Below, piece after piece: positions 26,742 through 35,257 of a DNA stretch of 64,000 bases. Position 1 is the stretch's first letter. Each line of letters opens with the position of its first letter. This DNA is from Sphingobacteriales bacterium 50-39 (GTDB taxonomy: Bacteria; Bacteroidota; Bacteroidia; Chitinophagales; Chitinophagaceae), in assembly GCA_001898505.1 (NCBI GenBank), contig MKTZ01000013.1:19882-83881 (forward strand). The letters are read 5' to 3'. The translations under genes were made by a program, and so were the position numbers. The notes under the pieces are model-generated. The model did no database searches and was not told the DNA's origin. It saw only the letters and a program-made list of their open reading frames with translations.

Positions 26742-26944
26742 ATGCAAGTTTTAGTTTATTTGTTGACGGTGATAATTAATGCGTATGTTAAAAGTAGAAG
26801 GACTGCGCTCCACAAAAAATTTTCCGACTACATCCCTACTACTACCATCCCAAAAAAATGTTACTTTTAAGCGTAGCTAACTACATCTGGACTACATCAA
26901 GAGTACAACTGTCATCAAAAACACCACGTCTCCTGCGAGTCATT
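26742..26944. promoter_or_regulatory. Divergent regulatory region of the GH16 PUL
   Basis: The 203 bases between the SusC gene (minus) and the regulator (plus) hold two matching -7 boxes: TACTTTTA on the minus strand (26789-26796) and TACTTTTA on the plus strand (26862-26869). Three copies of CTACATC lie at 26828-26834, 26881-26887 and 26892-26898. The last two are 11 bases apart, and two of the three are extended as GACTACATC. They are likely binding sites for the SusR-like regulator. Confidence 0.5.
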
Positions 26945-29854
26945 ATGTGCTATAAAGCCTTTTTGTCGCTGGTAATAACTATTTGCACTTTCACAGCCGC
27001 CGCCCAGGGGACCATCGGTCTGCGGGAGATCATCAATTACGAAAAGCAGCATTATAATGCCGGGGCCCAGAGTTGGGACATTGGCCAGGATGCCCAGGGG
27101 AGGGTCTACTTTGCCAACAATGAGGGGCTCTTAAGTTTTGATGGCGTCTACTGGCGGCTATATCCTCTTCCCAATAAGACCATCGTACGATCCCTCGAAT
27201 TTGGCAGCGATCACCGTATCTATGTAGGAGCACAGGATGAGATCGGCTATTTCTCTCCCGACAGATCGGGGAAACTGGGCTATACTTCATTGAGGAACTT
27301 CCTGCCCGAAGGCGACCGGAAATTTGCGGATATTTGGAATATAGCTGCTTTGGACAGCAGCATTTTCTTTAACAGCGACAGCAGGATATTCCGCTGGGAT
27401 CGCCACAAAGTAGAAGTATTCAAAGCTTATTCCACATGGCTCTATATGGGACAGGCCGGCGGCAGACTGTACGCCCAGGATGTGGAAAAGGGGCTTCTTG
27501 CATATGCAAAGGGCAGCTGGGAGTCACTGATCGATAAAAAAAGCCTGCCAAAAGGACTGCATGTCATTTCTATCATTACTATCGGACAGGATTCGTGCCT
27601 CGTGACCAGCCAGCAGAACGGGCTGTTTATATTACATGCAGGGCGTCTGACCCCATTTACTGCTGCAGGATTGGATTTTTCCGCTGATCTCACCCTCACC
27701 GGCGCTGTACAGATAGACGATGAGACCTTTATCGTCGGCACCTATACGAATGGTTTTTATGTTATCAGCAAGAAAGGGCAGGTGGTGGAGAACCTATCCA
27801 AGCGGGAAGGTCTTCAGAACAGCAATATACGCAGTCTTTTCCTGGATCGTAACCATAATATCTGGTTAGGACTGGACAGCGGCATCGATTTTATTGCGTT
27901 CAACAATGCCATCAAGCATATCAATCCTCCCATTATGAACGCCGGGTCCGGCTACTCTGCTATTATTTTTCACAACAAGCTCTATATGGGGTTATCCAAC
28001 GGGATCTATGAGTTGCCGTTGCCTCATCTGAAGGACCTGAGCTATGCACCCAATGCATTCCGGGTTGTCGCCGGCGGGCAGACCTGGGGACTTTTTAGTG
28101 TGGGGGATCAATTACTGGCGGGCAAGCACGAAGGCTTCTTCCGGATAAAGGATGACAGGGAAGAGCCTGTCATGAGAGGCAATGGGTTCTGGACCTTCCA
28201 GCCACTGGAAGATATCCGCCGGGAGTCCCTGCTGGTGGCGGGCAATTATCATGGAGTGCGTTTGTTTGCCGCCGGGCCACAGGGGTTCGAAGATAAGGGG
28301 AACATCACCGACTTCTCGGAGTCGGCCAGATTTGTCGCTGTGGATGATAGCAATACTATCTGGGTATCCCATCCCTATCGCGGCGTATACAGGCTACCGT
28401 TGTCCACGACAGGGCGGGCTGCCTTTAAGTTGTATACGGACAAGGATGGATTGCCGTCCGCCCTGGGTAATCATTTATATAAGGTGAAGAAACGTATAGT
28501 CATCGCCACGGAAAAGGGGGTGTATGAATACAATCCGCGAATCGACAGATTTGAAATTTCCGCCTATTTCAAGGAGATATTCGGGGATCAAAGCGTCCGC
28601 TATCTCAAGGAAGACCCCAGCGGCAATATCTGGTTCATCCAGGAGAAGACCATCGGAGTGGTGGATTTCTCGACCTATAAGCCTTCCATTATCTACCTGC
28701 CCGAACTGAAGGGTAAAATACTCAGCGGGTTCGAGCATATCTATCCCGTAAATGACAACAATATATTTGTAGGGGGCGAGAAAGGTTTTTACCATATCAA
28801 TTTTTCGAAATACAAGCACAACAACCATCCTCTCAGCGTATATATCCGGACGGTAAAGGCCATAGGCAGGGTAGACAGTCTTTTATTCGGGGGATATTTG
28901 GGGGAGGCCGGTGAGGACAGGACCCAAGGTAAGGTGATACCATCCATCAGTCATCACTGGAATTCTTTTCATATCGAATATGCGTCACCTGTCTTCGCGC
29001 AGGAGTCGAATATCGAGTACAGCTATATCCTGGATGGGTTCGATAGGAGCTGGTCTGGATGGTCCAAGCGGACGGAAAAGGATTATACGAACCTTCCTGC
29101 CGGCGCCTATACTTTCCAGGTCAAGGCAAGGAATAACCTGGGAAACGAGTCTGCCGTCAATACCTATTCTTTTACCGTCCTGCCCCCCTGGCATCAGACC
29201 CCTTGGGCCTATACCATTTATATAGTAGCAGGCATCTGCCTTGCTTATTTTTTCTACCGGCGGCAGCAGAAGAAACTATTGGCGGAGCGGTCCAGGCACC
29301 AGGAGGAGAAGAAACGCCAGGCCTATCTGCATCAGCTGGAGCTGGAAAAATCCGAAAAAGAGGTTGTCAAGTTGCGGAATGAGAAGCTGGAGTCGGAGAT
29401 CGTTTTTAAGAATTCAGAGCTGGCGACGACGGCCATGCACCTGGTACAAAAGGAGGAGTTCATTACCCGGATCAAGGGTGAGCTGCAACATCTTGAAAAG
29501 GTGGGCAAGGACAAGGGTGACTCCGGTGAAGTGAAGAAGATACTTAGAAGCCTGTCTGAAGAAGAGGAGCTGAGCAAGGAATGGGAGCAGTTCTCCGTTC
29601 ACTTCAATAAAGTACATAGCGACTTCCTGATCATTCTAAAAGAAAAGTTCCCCAGCCTCAAGGCGCATGAGCTGAAACTCTGCGCGTATCTGCGGATGAA
29701 TCTCTCCAGTAAGGAAATAGCCCGGCTGATGAGCATTTCCGTAAGAGGGGTGGAGATCAGTCGGTACAGGCTGCGGAAGAAGTTGGGGATATCCACCGAA
29801 ACCAATCTTTTTCAATTCCTTTTCGATCTTCAGCGGGATGGACTGAAGGGATGA
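26945..29854 (+). CDS. SusR-like membrane-spanning regulator: sensor propeller, Y_Y_Y domain, LuxR-type HTH
   Basis: A 969-residue one-component regulator. A signal segment (MCYKAFLSLVITICTFTAAAQ) leads into a two-component-regulator-like beta propeller (about residues 25-620). A Y_Y_Y (triple tyrosine) domain follows (about 640-720; IEYSYILDGFDRSWSGWSKR, YTFQVKARNNLGN), then a membrane helix (about 740-760), a charged coiled coil and a C-terminal helix-turn-helix (LRMNLSSKEIARLMSISVRGVEISRYRLRKKLGI). There is no kinase or receiver domain, so signal passes directly across the membrane to the DNA-binding part, as in SusR. It is divergent from the SusC-SusD-GH16 operon and very likely controls it. 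The ATG at 26945 is chosen for its signal peptide; the frame opens at 26858. Confidence 0.9.
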   Translation: MCYKAFLSLVITICTFTAAAQGTIGLREIINYEKQHYNAGAQSWDIGQDAQGRVYFANNEGLLSFDGVYWRLYPLPNKTIVRSLEFGSDHRIYVGAQDEIGYFSPDRSGKLGYTSLRNFLPEGDRKFADIWNIAALDSSIFFNSDSRIFRWDRHKVEVFKAYSTWLYMGQAGGRLYAQDVEKGLLAYAKGSWESLIDKKSLPKGLHVISIITIGQDSCLVTSQQNGLFILHAGRLTPFTAAGLDFSADLTLTGAVQIDDETFIVGTYTNGFYVISKKGQVVENLSKREGLQNSNIRSLFLDRNHNIWLGLDSGIDFIAFNNAIKHINPPIMNAGSGYSAIIFHNKLYMGLSNGIYELPLPHLKDLSYAPNAFRVVAGGQTWGLFSVGDQLLAGKHEGFFRIKDDREEPVMRGNGFWTFQPLEDIRRESLLVAGNYHGVRLFAAGPQGFEDKGNITDFSESARFVAVDDSNTIWVSHPYRGVYRLPLSTTGRAAFKLYTDKDGLPSALGNHLYKVKKRIVIATEKGVYEYNPRIDRFEISAYFKEIFGDQSVRYLKEDPSGNIWFIQEKTIGVVDFSTYKPSIIYLPELKGKILSGFEHIYPVNDNNIFVGGEKGFYHINFSKYKHNNHPLSVYIRTVKAIGRVDSLLFGGYLGEAGEDRTQGKVIPSISHHWNSFHIEYASPVFAQESNIEYSYILDGFDRSWSGWSKRTEKDYTNLPAGAYTFQVKARNNLGNESAVNTYSFTVLPPWHQTPWAYTIYIVAGICLAYFFYRRQQKKLLAERSRHQEEKKRQAYLHQLELEKSEKEVVKLRNEKLESEIVFKNSELATTAMHLVQKEEFITRIKGELQHLEKVGKDKGDSGEVKKILRSLSEEEELSKEWEQFSVHFNKVHSDFLIILKEKFPSLKAHELKLCAYLRMNLSSKEIARLMSISVRGVEISRYRLRKKLGISTETNLFQFLFDLQRDGLKG

Positions 29855-29892
29855 TCACAAAAAACACTAATTTCATTTCTAAACACGCTGCT

Positions 29893-30333
29893 ATGAAATT
29901 CCTTATCTTCTCCTGCTGTATTTTGTCCGGTCTGGCGTCATTGGCACAGACAGCCTCCGACGACGTTACAATGGTAAAAAAGCTTAACGAGGATTGGATA
30001 CATTCCTATCCTGGCAAGGATACAGCCACGATGGCCAGGATACTGGCCGATGATCTGATCATGATCACGCCCAATGGCTCCAGGATAGGCAAACAGGATA
30101 TCCTGAATAGTATGGCGTCCCCGAGTCAGCAGGTGAAATCTACCAAGGTCGACAAGACCGAGGTCAGACTGGTGGGGAACACGGCCATGGTATTTGCGGA
30201 GGCCAGCTTTGTCACCGTGGACAATGCGGATGGAAAAGAGGCGACGGGTCGTACCAGTTATCTGGATATATATGAAAAACGGCATGGCCGGTGGGTGGCT
30301 ATAGCGGCGCATGTAACTTATCTGGGACAATGA
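29893..30333 (+). CDS. SnoaL-like/NTF2-fold secreted protein (DUF4440 type)
   Basis: A 146-residue exported protein with signal peptide MKFLIFSCCILSGLASLAQ. The mature part has the cone-shaped NTF2 fold: LNEDWIHSYPGKDTATMARILADDLIMITPNGSRIGKQDIL, then VRLVGNTAMVFAEASFV and a final YLDIYEKRHGRWVAIAAHVT strand. The reading frame continues back to an ATG at 29851 that overlaps the regulator's TGA, but the signal peptide begins at 29893. The family covers ketosteroid-isomerase-like enzymes and ligand-binding proteins; the role here is unknown. It is probably co-transcribed with the regulator. Confidence 0.85.
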   Translation: MKFLIFSCCILSGLASLAQTASDDVTMVKKLNEDWIHSYPGKDTATMARILADDLIMITPNGSRIGKQDILNSMASPSQQVKSTKVDKTEVRLVGNTAMVFAEASFVTVDNADGKEATGRTSYLDIYEKRHGRWVAIAAHVTYLGQ

Positions 30334-30447
30334 GCTGCCGCGACAAAATTTAGGGTAATACGACAGTTCACTCCTTAAAAACCTCAATTGGCTCTCTTCC
30401 CATTGTCCTTACCAGCGACGGCGGGTATATTGCGGCCAAAGTCGTGT

Positions 30448-30927
30448 ATGACGGATCACGGGTATTTCTTGAAAAAAGCGCTGGAGGTGGCCAAACGGTC
30501 GCTGGACAAAGGCAACCTGCCCTTCGGATGTATCATGACAGGGCCGGATGATATAATACTTTTGGAGGGAGAGAACACCGTTATTACGGATCAGAACAGG
30601 ATCGCACATTGCGAGATCAACCTGATCCGGCAGCTGAGCAGCGAGGTAGACCTGCATTTCCTGGAACATTGTACGCTGTATGCCAGCACCGAGCCCTGTG
30701 CCATGTGCGCGGGCGCCATTTTCTGGAGCGGCATCGGCACGGTGGTATATGCCCTGGGTAAAGATGCGTATCACCATATCGCAGGCACCTGTGATCCCGC
30801 ACATAGACTGGACATGCCCGTCCGCAGACTGTTGGAACAGGGTGGGCGGTCGATGACGGTGCTGGGGCCGCTGCTGGAAGAGGAGGCCATCGCCTGTTAT
30901 GAGAAATGGACCGGGGAGAAGCGCTAA
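30448..30927 (+). CDS. Nucleoside deaminase (CMP/dCMP, tRNA-adenosine or guanine deaminase-like)
   Basis: A 159-residue zinc deaminase. Zinc and catalytic residues are all present: His54 and Glu56 in AHCEINL, Cys84 and Cys87 in EPCAMCAG. It has HCE where most relatives have HAE. Length and the tail MTVLGPLLEEEAIACYEKW match the nucleoside-deaminase group close to guanine deaminase or TadA-like proteins. The anticodon-recognition features of a true TadA are not obvious, so a free-base or nucleoside substrate is more likely. The ATG at 30448 begins the conserved FLKKALEVAKRSL helix; the frame is open from 30388. Confidence 0.88.
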   Translation: MTDHGYFLKKALEVAKRSLDKGNLPFGCIMTGPDDIILLEGENTVITDQNRIAHCEINLIRQLSSEVDLHFLEHCTLYASTEPCAMCAGAIFWSGIGTVVYALGKDAYHHIAGTCDPAHRLDMPVRRLLEQGGRSMTVLGPLLEEEAIACYEKWTGEKR

Positions 30928-30955
30928 AACTTCTTATTTTTAGAAAAAGAAAACG

Positions 30956-31846
30956 ATGCGCACCAGCCTGCTTATTCTATTCCTTCTTCTATCTTCTTCT
31001 TTATTTGCCCAACGGGCTGTTGAAGTCAGCTATACCCAGGACAGCAAGGGCAACCTCTCTTTTACCTGTACGAACCATGCTTTTTGCACTTATATCGTAT
31101 CGGTGGAGTTTACTACTTTCCAGAATGCGCGGGCGGATCATGCGCTGCCCTATGTGGAAGAGGTGAAACCCGGTGTCAACAAATTATTTACCGTCAGCCC
31201 TGAAAAGCCTTCGGAGGACATACAGGTAAAATATAAGACGAGCTTCCGGAAAGGCTGTTTCGATCCAAAGATAGACACCGGCTTCATCTACCTGCTGCCC
31301 ATTGCCCCGGGAAAGGAGACGCAGGTTTATGAGATCAACAAGACGTCCGGCGAGGGCGGGCGGGACAGCGGGTTTGCCGTTCGTCTGCGGATGAAGCAGG
31401 GTGATACGATCTTCGCCGTCCGGCGCGGCATTGTAACGGCCGTATATACCGGTAGCTCGGAGAATGATGCAGGCGCTACGGCTACCGACAGCTGGAATTT
31501 TGTAGAGATCGTTCATGGGGATTGTACATTCGGGCAGTATGGCGTATTCAAAAAGGACGGCGCTTTCGTCCATCCCGGTCAGTCGGTGGAGGCCGGTACT
31601 CCGCTGGGGCTTGTCGGGGGCGACAAATTTGGAAGAGGTTCCGATGGGCGGTTCAGCGTCAGCTATTATAACAACAACGGTCATAATATACAGCTGCCTT
31701 TACTGTTCTGGACAAAGAGGAATGGCAAGGGCCGGCTGAAACATGGGGGCACGTATACGAGCGAGTATCCCAAAACGCTCCTTACACAGGAATTGCCCAA
31801 GCCCAGGGCGCCTGCTAAAAAAGTCCCTGTCAGGAAGAAGGGCTGA
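30956..31846 (+). CDS. M23/LytM-domain secreted protein, apparently catalytically dead
   Basis: A 296-residue exported protein (signal peptide MRTSLLILFLLLSSSLFAQ). The C-terminal half (about residues 140-245) has the LytM scaffold: GDTIFAVRRGIVTAVY, WNFVEIVHGDCTFGQYGVF, VHPGQSVEAGTPLGLVG. The zinc ligands are missing. There is no HxxxD before the AV(R)xGxV strand, and the usual HLHF triplet is replaced by RFSVSYYNN. Such degenerate LytM proteins often activate amidases instead of cutting peptidoglycan. A basic tail (APAKKVPVRKKG) ends the protein. It starts 28 bases after the deaminase stop. Confidence 0.82.
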   Translation: MRTSLLILFLLLSSSLFAQRAVEVSYTQDSKGNLSFTCTNHAFCTYIVSVEFTTFQNARADHALPYVEEVKPGVNKLFTVSPEKPSEDIQVKYKTSFRKGCFDPKIDTGFIYLLPIAPGKETQVYEINKTSGEGGRDSGFAVRLRMKQGDTIFAVRRGIVTAVYTGSSENDAGATATDSWNFVEIVHGDCTFGQYGVFKKDGAFVHPGQSVEAGTPLGLVGGDKFGRGSDGRFSVSYYNNNGHNIQLPLLFWTKRNGKGRLKHGGTYTSEYPKTLLTQELPKPRAPAKKVPVRKKG

Positions 31847-31886
31847 CCGAACTGAACGGTCCCATTTGCAATATAAATACACAAGC

Positions 31887-32840
31887 ATGTCCGACAGAAG
31901 ACAGTTTATCAAACGCACCCTAATTCCTGCAGGCGCTCTTTGCCTCCCTTCGGTCCTCAATGCCCGCCCTCTGCCGGTGGAGACCTCTCGTATGACCGAA
32001 AATCCATTGAGCGCCCGTCTGAAAACCCTCACCCGCAATACGACCTGGACGCTGATCACGGGGATCAAAGTCGGATTCAAGACCTTTCATTGCCAGGGAA
32101 TGGTGAAAATAGGGGATGAATTCTGGGTGTCCTCCGTCGAGATGGGAATTACTGTTGATGGCCAGGTGGATCGCACCACGGGTAAAGGGCATTTGTTCCG
32201 GATCGGCAGCGCGGGCCGTCTGCTGGACGATATATCCATTGGGGAGGGAAGCATCTATCATCCCAGCGGCATCGACTTCGACGGCCAGTACATCTGGATC
32301 GCGGCGGCCGAATATCGTCCGGACAGCCGGGCTATCATTTATAGATTTGACCCCTCCAAAAAAGAGTTGAAAGAAATGTTCCGCTGGGAGGATCATATCG
32401 GGGCGATAGCGCGGAATAAGGATACGAATACCTTGCATGGCATCAGCTGGGGCTCCCGGAAATTTTACAAATGGGAGATGGATGACAGCGGGAATGTCCG
32501 TATGCCCCTGGCTCCCCCGAAGGATACCGGCAGGCTCAATCACTCCTTCTATATCGACTACCAGGACAATCAATGTTTAGGGGGACAGGAGATGTTGTAT
32601 ACGGGACTTTCGGTATATAGAAGATCCGGTAGTCAGGCGATGGTGCTGGGAGGGCTGGAGATCGTCGATCTGGAAAAAGGGTTGGCCGTACACCAGGTGC
32701 CAGTTCAGCTGTGGTCTCCTGTCACCGGCACCGTCATGACACAGAACCCCAGTTTTTTTGAGCTGATGCCTGATAACAGGCTCAGGGCTTATTTTATGCC
32801 TGAAGATAATGATTCCACGCTATACATATATGAGGCGTGA
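31887..32840 (+). CDS. DUF6454-like protein with Tat-type signal
   Basis: A 317-residue protein whose N-terminus MSDRRQFIKRTLIPAGALCLPS has a twin-arginine motif (RRQFIK) and a following hydrophobic stretch, so export through the Tat pathway as a folded protein is likely. The body is a beta-propeller-like repeat protein (ITGIKVGFKTFHCQGMV, IDFDGQYIWIAAAEYRPDS, GISWGSRKFYKWEMD). It resembles the DUF6454 family. No catalytic motif can be picked out. The frame is open from 31743 within the M23 gene, but the ATG at 31887 begins the signal. Confidence 0.72.
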   Translation: MSDRRQFIKRTLIPAGALCLPSVLNARPLPVETSRMTENPLSARLKTLTRNTTWTLITGIKVGFKTFHCQGMVKIGDEFWVSSVEMGITVDGQVDRTTGKGHLFRIGSAGRLLDDISIGEGSIYHPSGIDFDGQYIWIAAAEYRPDSRAIIYRFDPSKKELKEMFRWEDHIGAIARNKDTNTLHGISWGSRKFYKWEMDDSGNVRMPLAPPKDTGRLNHSFYIDYQDNQCLGGQEMLYTGLSVYRRSGSQAMVLGGLEIVDLEKGLAVHQVPVQLWSPVTGTVMTQNPSFFELMPDNRLRAYFMPEDNDSTLYIYEA

Positions 32841-32902
32841 GCGCTGCGGCTAATATAGTGGTAAGAGATTTGCTGCGTAGTATAATAACCAAATTGATTA
32901 AA

Positions 32903-33313
32903 ATGTTCAGTTTTGAAAAAACATTCAGCAGCTTCTCTGTGGACAACCTGCCGAAAGCGCTGGACTTCTACCGGAAGACATTGAACCTCGATGTAAAAGA
33001 GACGCCTGAAGGATTAGCATTAACCTTGTCCGGGGGTAATGTAGTGTTTATTTATCCCAAGCCGAATCATACTCCGGCCACCTTCACCGTCCTGAACTTC
33101 CAGGTGAAGGACATCGAAGCCACCGTGGACGAGCTTACCGCCGTGGGCGTGAAATTCGAGCATTACGAAGGGGAGCTACAGACCGATAAAAAAGGTATAG
33201 CTCACGGCAATGGCAGAGGACCCGAGGCGATAGCCTGGTTCAGGGATCCCGCCGGTAATTTTATCTCTGTACTGGAGGATCATGGTAAGAACTGGCGGTC
33301 GGAGATGCTTTAA
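32903..33313 (+). CDS. VOC-superfamily protein (glyoxalase/bleomycin-resistance fold)
   Basis: A 136-residue protein with paired beta-alpha-beta-beta-beta modules: FSVDNLPKALDFYRKTLNLDV at the start and FTVLNFQVKDIEATVDELTAVGVKF in the second module, closing with WFRDPAGNFISVLED, a classic VOC ending. A metal-binding Glu is present near the C-terminus, but other ligands are not certain. The substrate is unknown. The ATG at 32903 is used; the open frame begins at 32837 and overlaps the previous stop. Its stop overlaps that of the convergent LytTR gene by three bases. Confidence 0.87.
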   Translation: MFSFEKTFSSFSVDNLPKALDFYRKTLNLDVKETPEGLALTLSGGNVVFIYPKPNHTPATFTVLNFQVKDIEATVDELTAVGVKFEHYEGELQTDKKGIAHGNGRGPEAIAWFRDPAGNFISVLEDHGKNWRSEML

Positions 33314-34071
33314 CCAAGCCAATCCTTGAACCCGCTGACCCTTTCCCGGCTTACGATGGGATCGGCTTGTACGGGAAGAGAAAGCTCCAGCTTGAGCCTT
33401 CCCCCCAGCCATGTATGTACTTTCTTTATGGATTCGATGTTGACGAGCAGCTGGCGATTGACCCGGAAAAATTGCTGAGGAGAGAGAAGCTCTTCCAGCT
33501 GATTGAGGTTATTGTCCAGCAGATAGCTGTTGCCGCTGAAGTCGATGGCATAGCAGAGCTTGCCGTCAGCATAGTAGTAGGCGGTAGCAGCCGTCTTGAG
33601 ATAATGCAATTGCTGTCCTCTTCGGATCAGCAGCCTTTCTTTGTAACGGGTGGCGCCTATGCCTATCTCCAGCAATAGCTTTTCTATCCTGTCGGGCAGT
33701 CCCTTGTCCGCAGGACGATAAAGCTGTTTGTATTTTTCCACAGCCTGCTGCAATTCCCCTTCATCGATGGGTTTTAACAGGTAATCCAGGCTATTGACCT
33801 TGAAGGCCTTTAAAGTATACTGGTCAAATGCGGTGGTGAAGACGATGGGTGGCGCCAGCCTGGCCTGCTGGAATATGTCCCAGCACAGACCGTCGGCCAG
33901 CTGGACATCCATAAAGATGAGATCGACCTCGGCGGCGGAGGACAGGTATTTGACGGAAGACTCCACGCTGTCCAGCCTTTTTATGATCTCGATGTTGTCG
34001 TCGATCTTTTCCAGCATACGGGTCAGCCGGGTAGCTGCCGGGGTTTCATCTTCTATTATGACTACCTTCAT
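33310..34071 (-). CDS. LytTR-family response regulator
   Basis: A 253-residue regulator with receiver domain (Asp55 in LIFMDVQLADG, Lys in YLLKPIDEGEL) and LytTR DNA-binding domain (about residues 150-250; LRRGQQLHYLKTAATAYYYADG-like start, FFRVNRQLLVNIESIKKVHTWLGG). It lies 12 bases after its sensor kinase on the same strand. The pair is divergent from a TonB-dependent receptor and is its likely regulator (inferred from position). Confidence 0.93.
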   Translation of the reverse strand: MKVVIIEDETPAATRLTRMLEKIDDNIEIIKRLDSVESSVKYLSSAAEVDLIFMDVQLADGLCWDIFQQARLAPPIVFTTAFDQYTLKAFKVNSLDYLLKPIDEGELQQAVEKYKQLYRPADKGLPDRIEKLLLEIGIGATRYKERLLIRRGQQLHYLKTAATAYYYADGKLCYAIDFSGNSYLLDNNLNQLEELLSPQQFFRVNRQLLVNIESIKKVHTWLGGRLKLELSLPVQADPIVSRERVSGFKDWLG

Positions 34072-34083
34072 AGACCAAATAGT

Positions 34084-35133
34084 TTAATTGCCTATCAAAG
34101 GAATGGAGACCGTAAAACAAGAGGGGCCTTCTTCTACTTCGATGGGTTTGCTGCCGAGCAGCAGATACCGGTTGCGTATATTTTCCAGACCAATACCCGT
34201 GGATTCGAAAGCCTGATTCTTTTTCTGCAGAGTATTGCTTACAATGAGCCGTCCTTCTTCCGTAAAGACATCTATCCGCAAAGGTTTGGCCGAGGAGACG
34301 ATATTGTGTTTGATGGCGTTTTCCATGAGGATCTGCAAAGACAGCGGCACTATTTTCTGTTCCAGCTCCTCCACGGCCACTGTTATATTGATATCGAGGT
34401 TGTCCCCAAAGCGGGTCTTTAGGAGAAAGGCATAGGCCTGCAGCACTTCTAATTCCTCTTTCAACAGGATGCTTTGTTCGTTCTTTACTTCCAGTATATG
34501 ACGGTAGACCCTGGAAAGTTGCTGTACAAATTCGATGGCCTGGCCGGGATTGTCCGGTATGACCGCGCTGAGGGTATTGAGATTGTTGAACAGAAAATGT
34601 GGGTTCACCTGTGTCTTCAAGGCTTCCAATTGTGCACGAAGACTTTCCCTTTTCAGCATTTCCGTTTCTTCCACCGACTTGCGGAGCTCGCTCATAAAAT
34701 AAATGCTCTCATAGATGGCCACAACCAGCATGGTGCTGAAGATGGCGGCGGCATTGGATTCGATGGCGAGATCTTCGGGGCTCATTGGGTTTGTCTTGGC
34801 AAAGTCCCCGCAGAACCCATTCAGCAGGGAACCAAGGACATTATGGACGATCAGCGCGACAAAAAGGATCAATAATGTCTGGATCACCAGCCTTTTTTTT
34901 ACCAACGCAAAGGAGGCGTACCGCCGGCGTGTCCATATCATGATAAAACGGCAACTGAGCCAGATGGAAACAGTAATGATCAGGGTAAGCCAAAAGGCAG
35001 TCAATGGATAATAAGGCGGCCGGCCGATACGCCAGCCAAAAAAAATGATGGGTATTAAAAAGGACAGCAGAGGGATGCCTGTCAACATTACCCAAATGTC
35101 ATTGAACCCTATTTTGCTACTGCTCCATCGCAT
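34084..35133 (-). CDS. LytS-type histidine kinase with four membrane helices
   Basis: A 349-residue kinase with four hydrophobic segments (about residues 10-35, 42-65, 80-105, 130-150) and no large sensory domain. The His_kinase motif is TQVNPHFLFNNLNTLS with phospho-His179, and the ATPase part has LQILMENAIKHN and STGIGLENIRNRYLLLG. The start is uncertain. The ATG at 35133 directly follows a TACTTTTA box and gives a compact protein; ATG at 35148 is also possible, and the longer frame up to 35394 would overlap the divergent receptor gene. It acts with the LytTR regulator just downstream. Confidence 0.88.
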   Translation of the reverse strand: MRWSSSKIGFNDIWVMLTGIPLLSFLIPIIFFGWRIGRPPYYPLTAFWLTLIITVSIWLSCRFIMIWTRRRYASFALVKKRLVIQTLLILFVALIVHNVLGSLLNGFCGDFAKTNPMSPEDLAIESNAAAIFSTMLVVAIYESIYFMSELRKSVEETEMLKRESLRAQLEALKTQVNPHFLFNNLNTLSAVIPDNPGQAIEFVQQLSRVYRHILEVKNEQSILLKEELEVLQAYAFLLKTRFGDNLDINITVAVEELEQKIVPLSLQILMENAIKHNIVSSAKPLRIDVFTEEGRLIVSNTLQKKNQAFESTGIGLENIRNRYLLLGSKPIEVEEGPSCFTVSIPLIGN

Positions 35134-35257
35134 GGTGTAAAAGTACATATTCAAAATAAGACCCAGGGGAAAAGATACCCGGCTCATTCCGAAAATCCGA
35201 CAGCTCACACCTTTTACATTGCAGCCCCGGATGGATGCCTGTAGTATTGCGGTCATT

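Noticed and set aside
31845..31861. Terminator after the M23 gene
   Set aside because: The stem is only five base pairs (GACCG/CGGTC) and no T run follows; too weak to list.
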